43,665 nucleotides of DNA. Origin: Verrucomicrobiota bacterium (lineage in GTDB: Bacteria; Verrucomicrobiota; Verrucomicrobiia; Limisphaerales; UBA8199). How positions within the stretch are numbered: position 1 is the stretch's first letter; every line of letters begins with the position of its first letter. Location: contig JARKQH010000107.1 of the NCBI GenBank assembly GCA_029974925.1, forward strand, positions 1 through 43,665, read 5' to 3'. Positions 43,653 to 43,665 of this stretch are shown piece after piece. Below the pieces are notes generated by a model, which had not been told where the DNA came from, did no database searches, and saw only the letters and a program-made list of their open reading frames with translations. Position numbers and translations under genes: made by a program.

Positions 43653-43665
43653 AACCGTACCAGCC

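Overview
The window is about 64% GC, gene-dense and chromosomal. Several traits point to Verrucomicrobiota, most likely a Pedosphaera/Limisphaerales-type lineage. They are a secreted protein with autotransporter-associated beta-strand repeats, secreted proteins with a short module ending in an aromatic RF(F/Y)R(L/V) motif, a divergent membrane pyrophosphatase, KorAB, and a sodium symporter with galactose genes. The assignment is inference from protein character, not from a marker gene. Few genes have a clear Shine-Dalgarno sequence. I saw no tRNA, rRNA, CRISPR array, insertion sequence or prophage gene.

Layout. 1-4279 (minus strand): an adenylate-forming ligase, a short-chain dehydrogenase, a FadL-type outer-membrane channel and the start of a probable SAM-methyltransferase family protein, all in one direction and all compatible with lipid or aromatic acid metabolism. 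4372-6114: recJ (minus). 6303-9601 (plus): the conserved rpmH-rnpA-yidD-yidC-jag cluster, covering a ribosomal protein, tRNA 5' processing, membrane protein insertion and an RNA-binding protein. dnaA is absent beside it. 9746-11805: an orphan ABC ATPase translationally coupled to an NAD-dependent epimerase-like protein. 11954-14428 (minus): an ion-pumping pyrophosphatase with a clear terminator.

14716-19581 (plus): an exported methyltransferase, then ruvB and uvrA 10 bp apart. This RuvB has lost both the Walker A lysine and the arginine of its PLRxRF motif, which makes it the most unusual gene here. 19633-21064 (minus): rnc and a zinc-ribbon protein. 21210-21367: a frameshifted remnant of the N-terminus of a type IIG restriction-modification enzyme. 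21489-25109 (minus): a 1206-residue beta-strand repeat surface protein. 25391-27022 (plus): a POT peptide transporter. 27089-29913 (minus): 2-oxoacid:ferredoxin oxidoreductase korAB behind a strong sigma-70-like promoter in an AT-rich gap.

30149-34663: a HAD phosphatase, a small coiled-coil protein, a secreted beta-propeller glycosidase, a secreted lipase-like hydrolase and a cysteine-rich PAS protein. 34691-38842 (plus): a 1383-residue secreted metallopeptidase. 38887-43405 (minus): a galactose unit of sodium symporter, small membrane protein, galM and galK, with no galT or galE in view. The right edge holds a small lipoprotein-like reading frame that may be incomplete.

The long intergenic stretches at 6115-6413, 14429-14715, 25110-25390 and 33778-34063 hold the promoters listed or nothing I can name.
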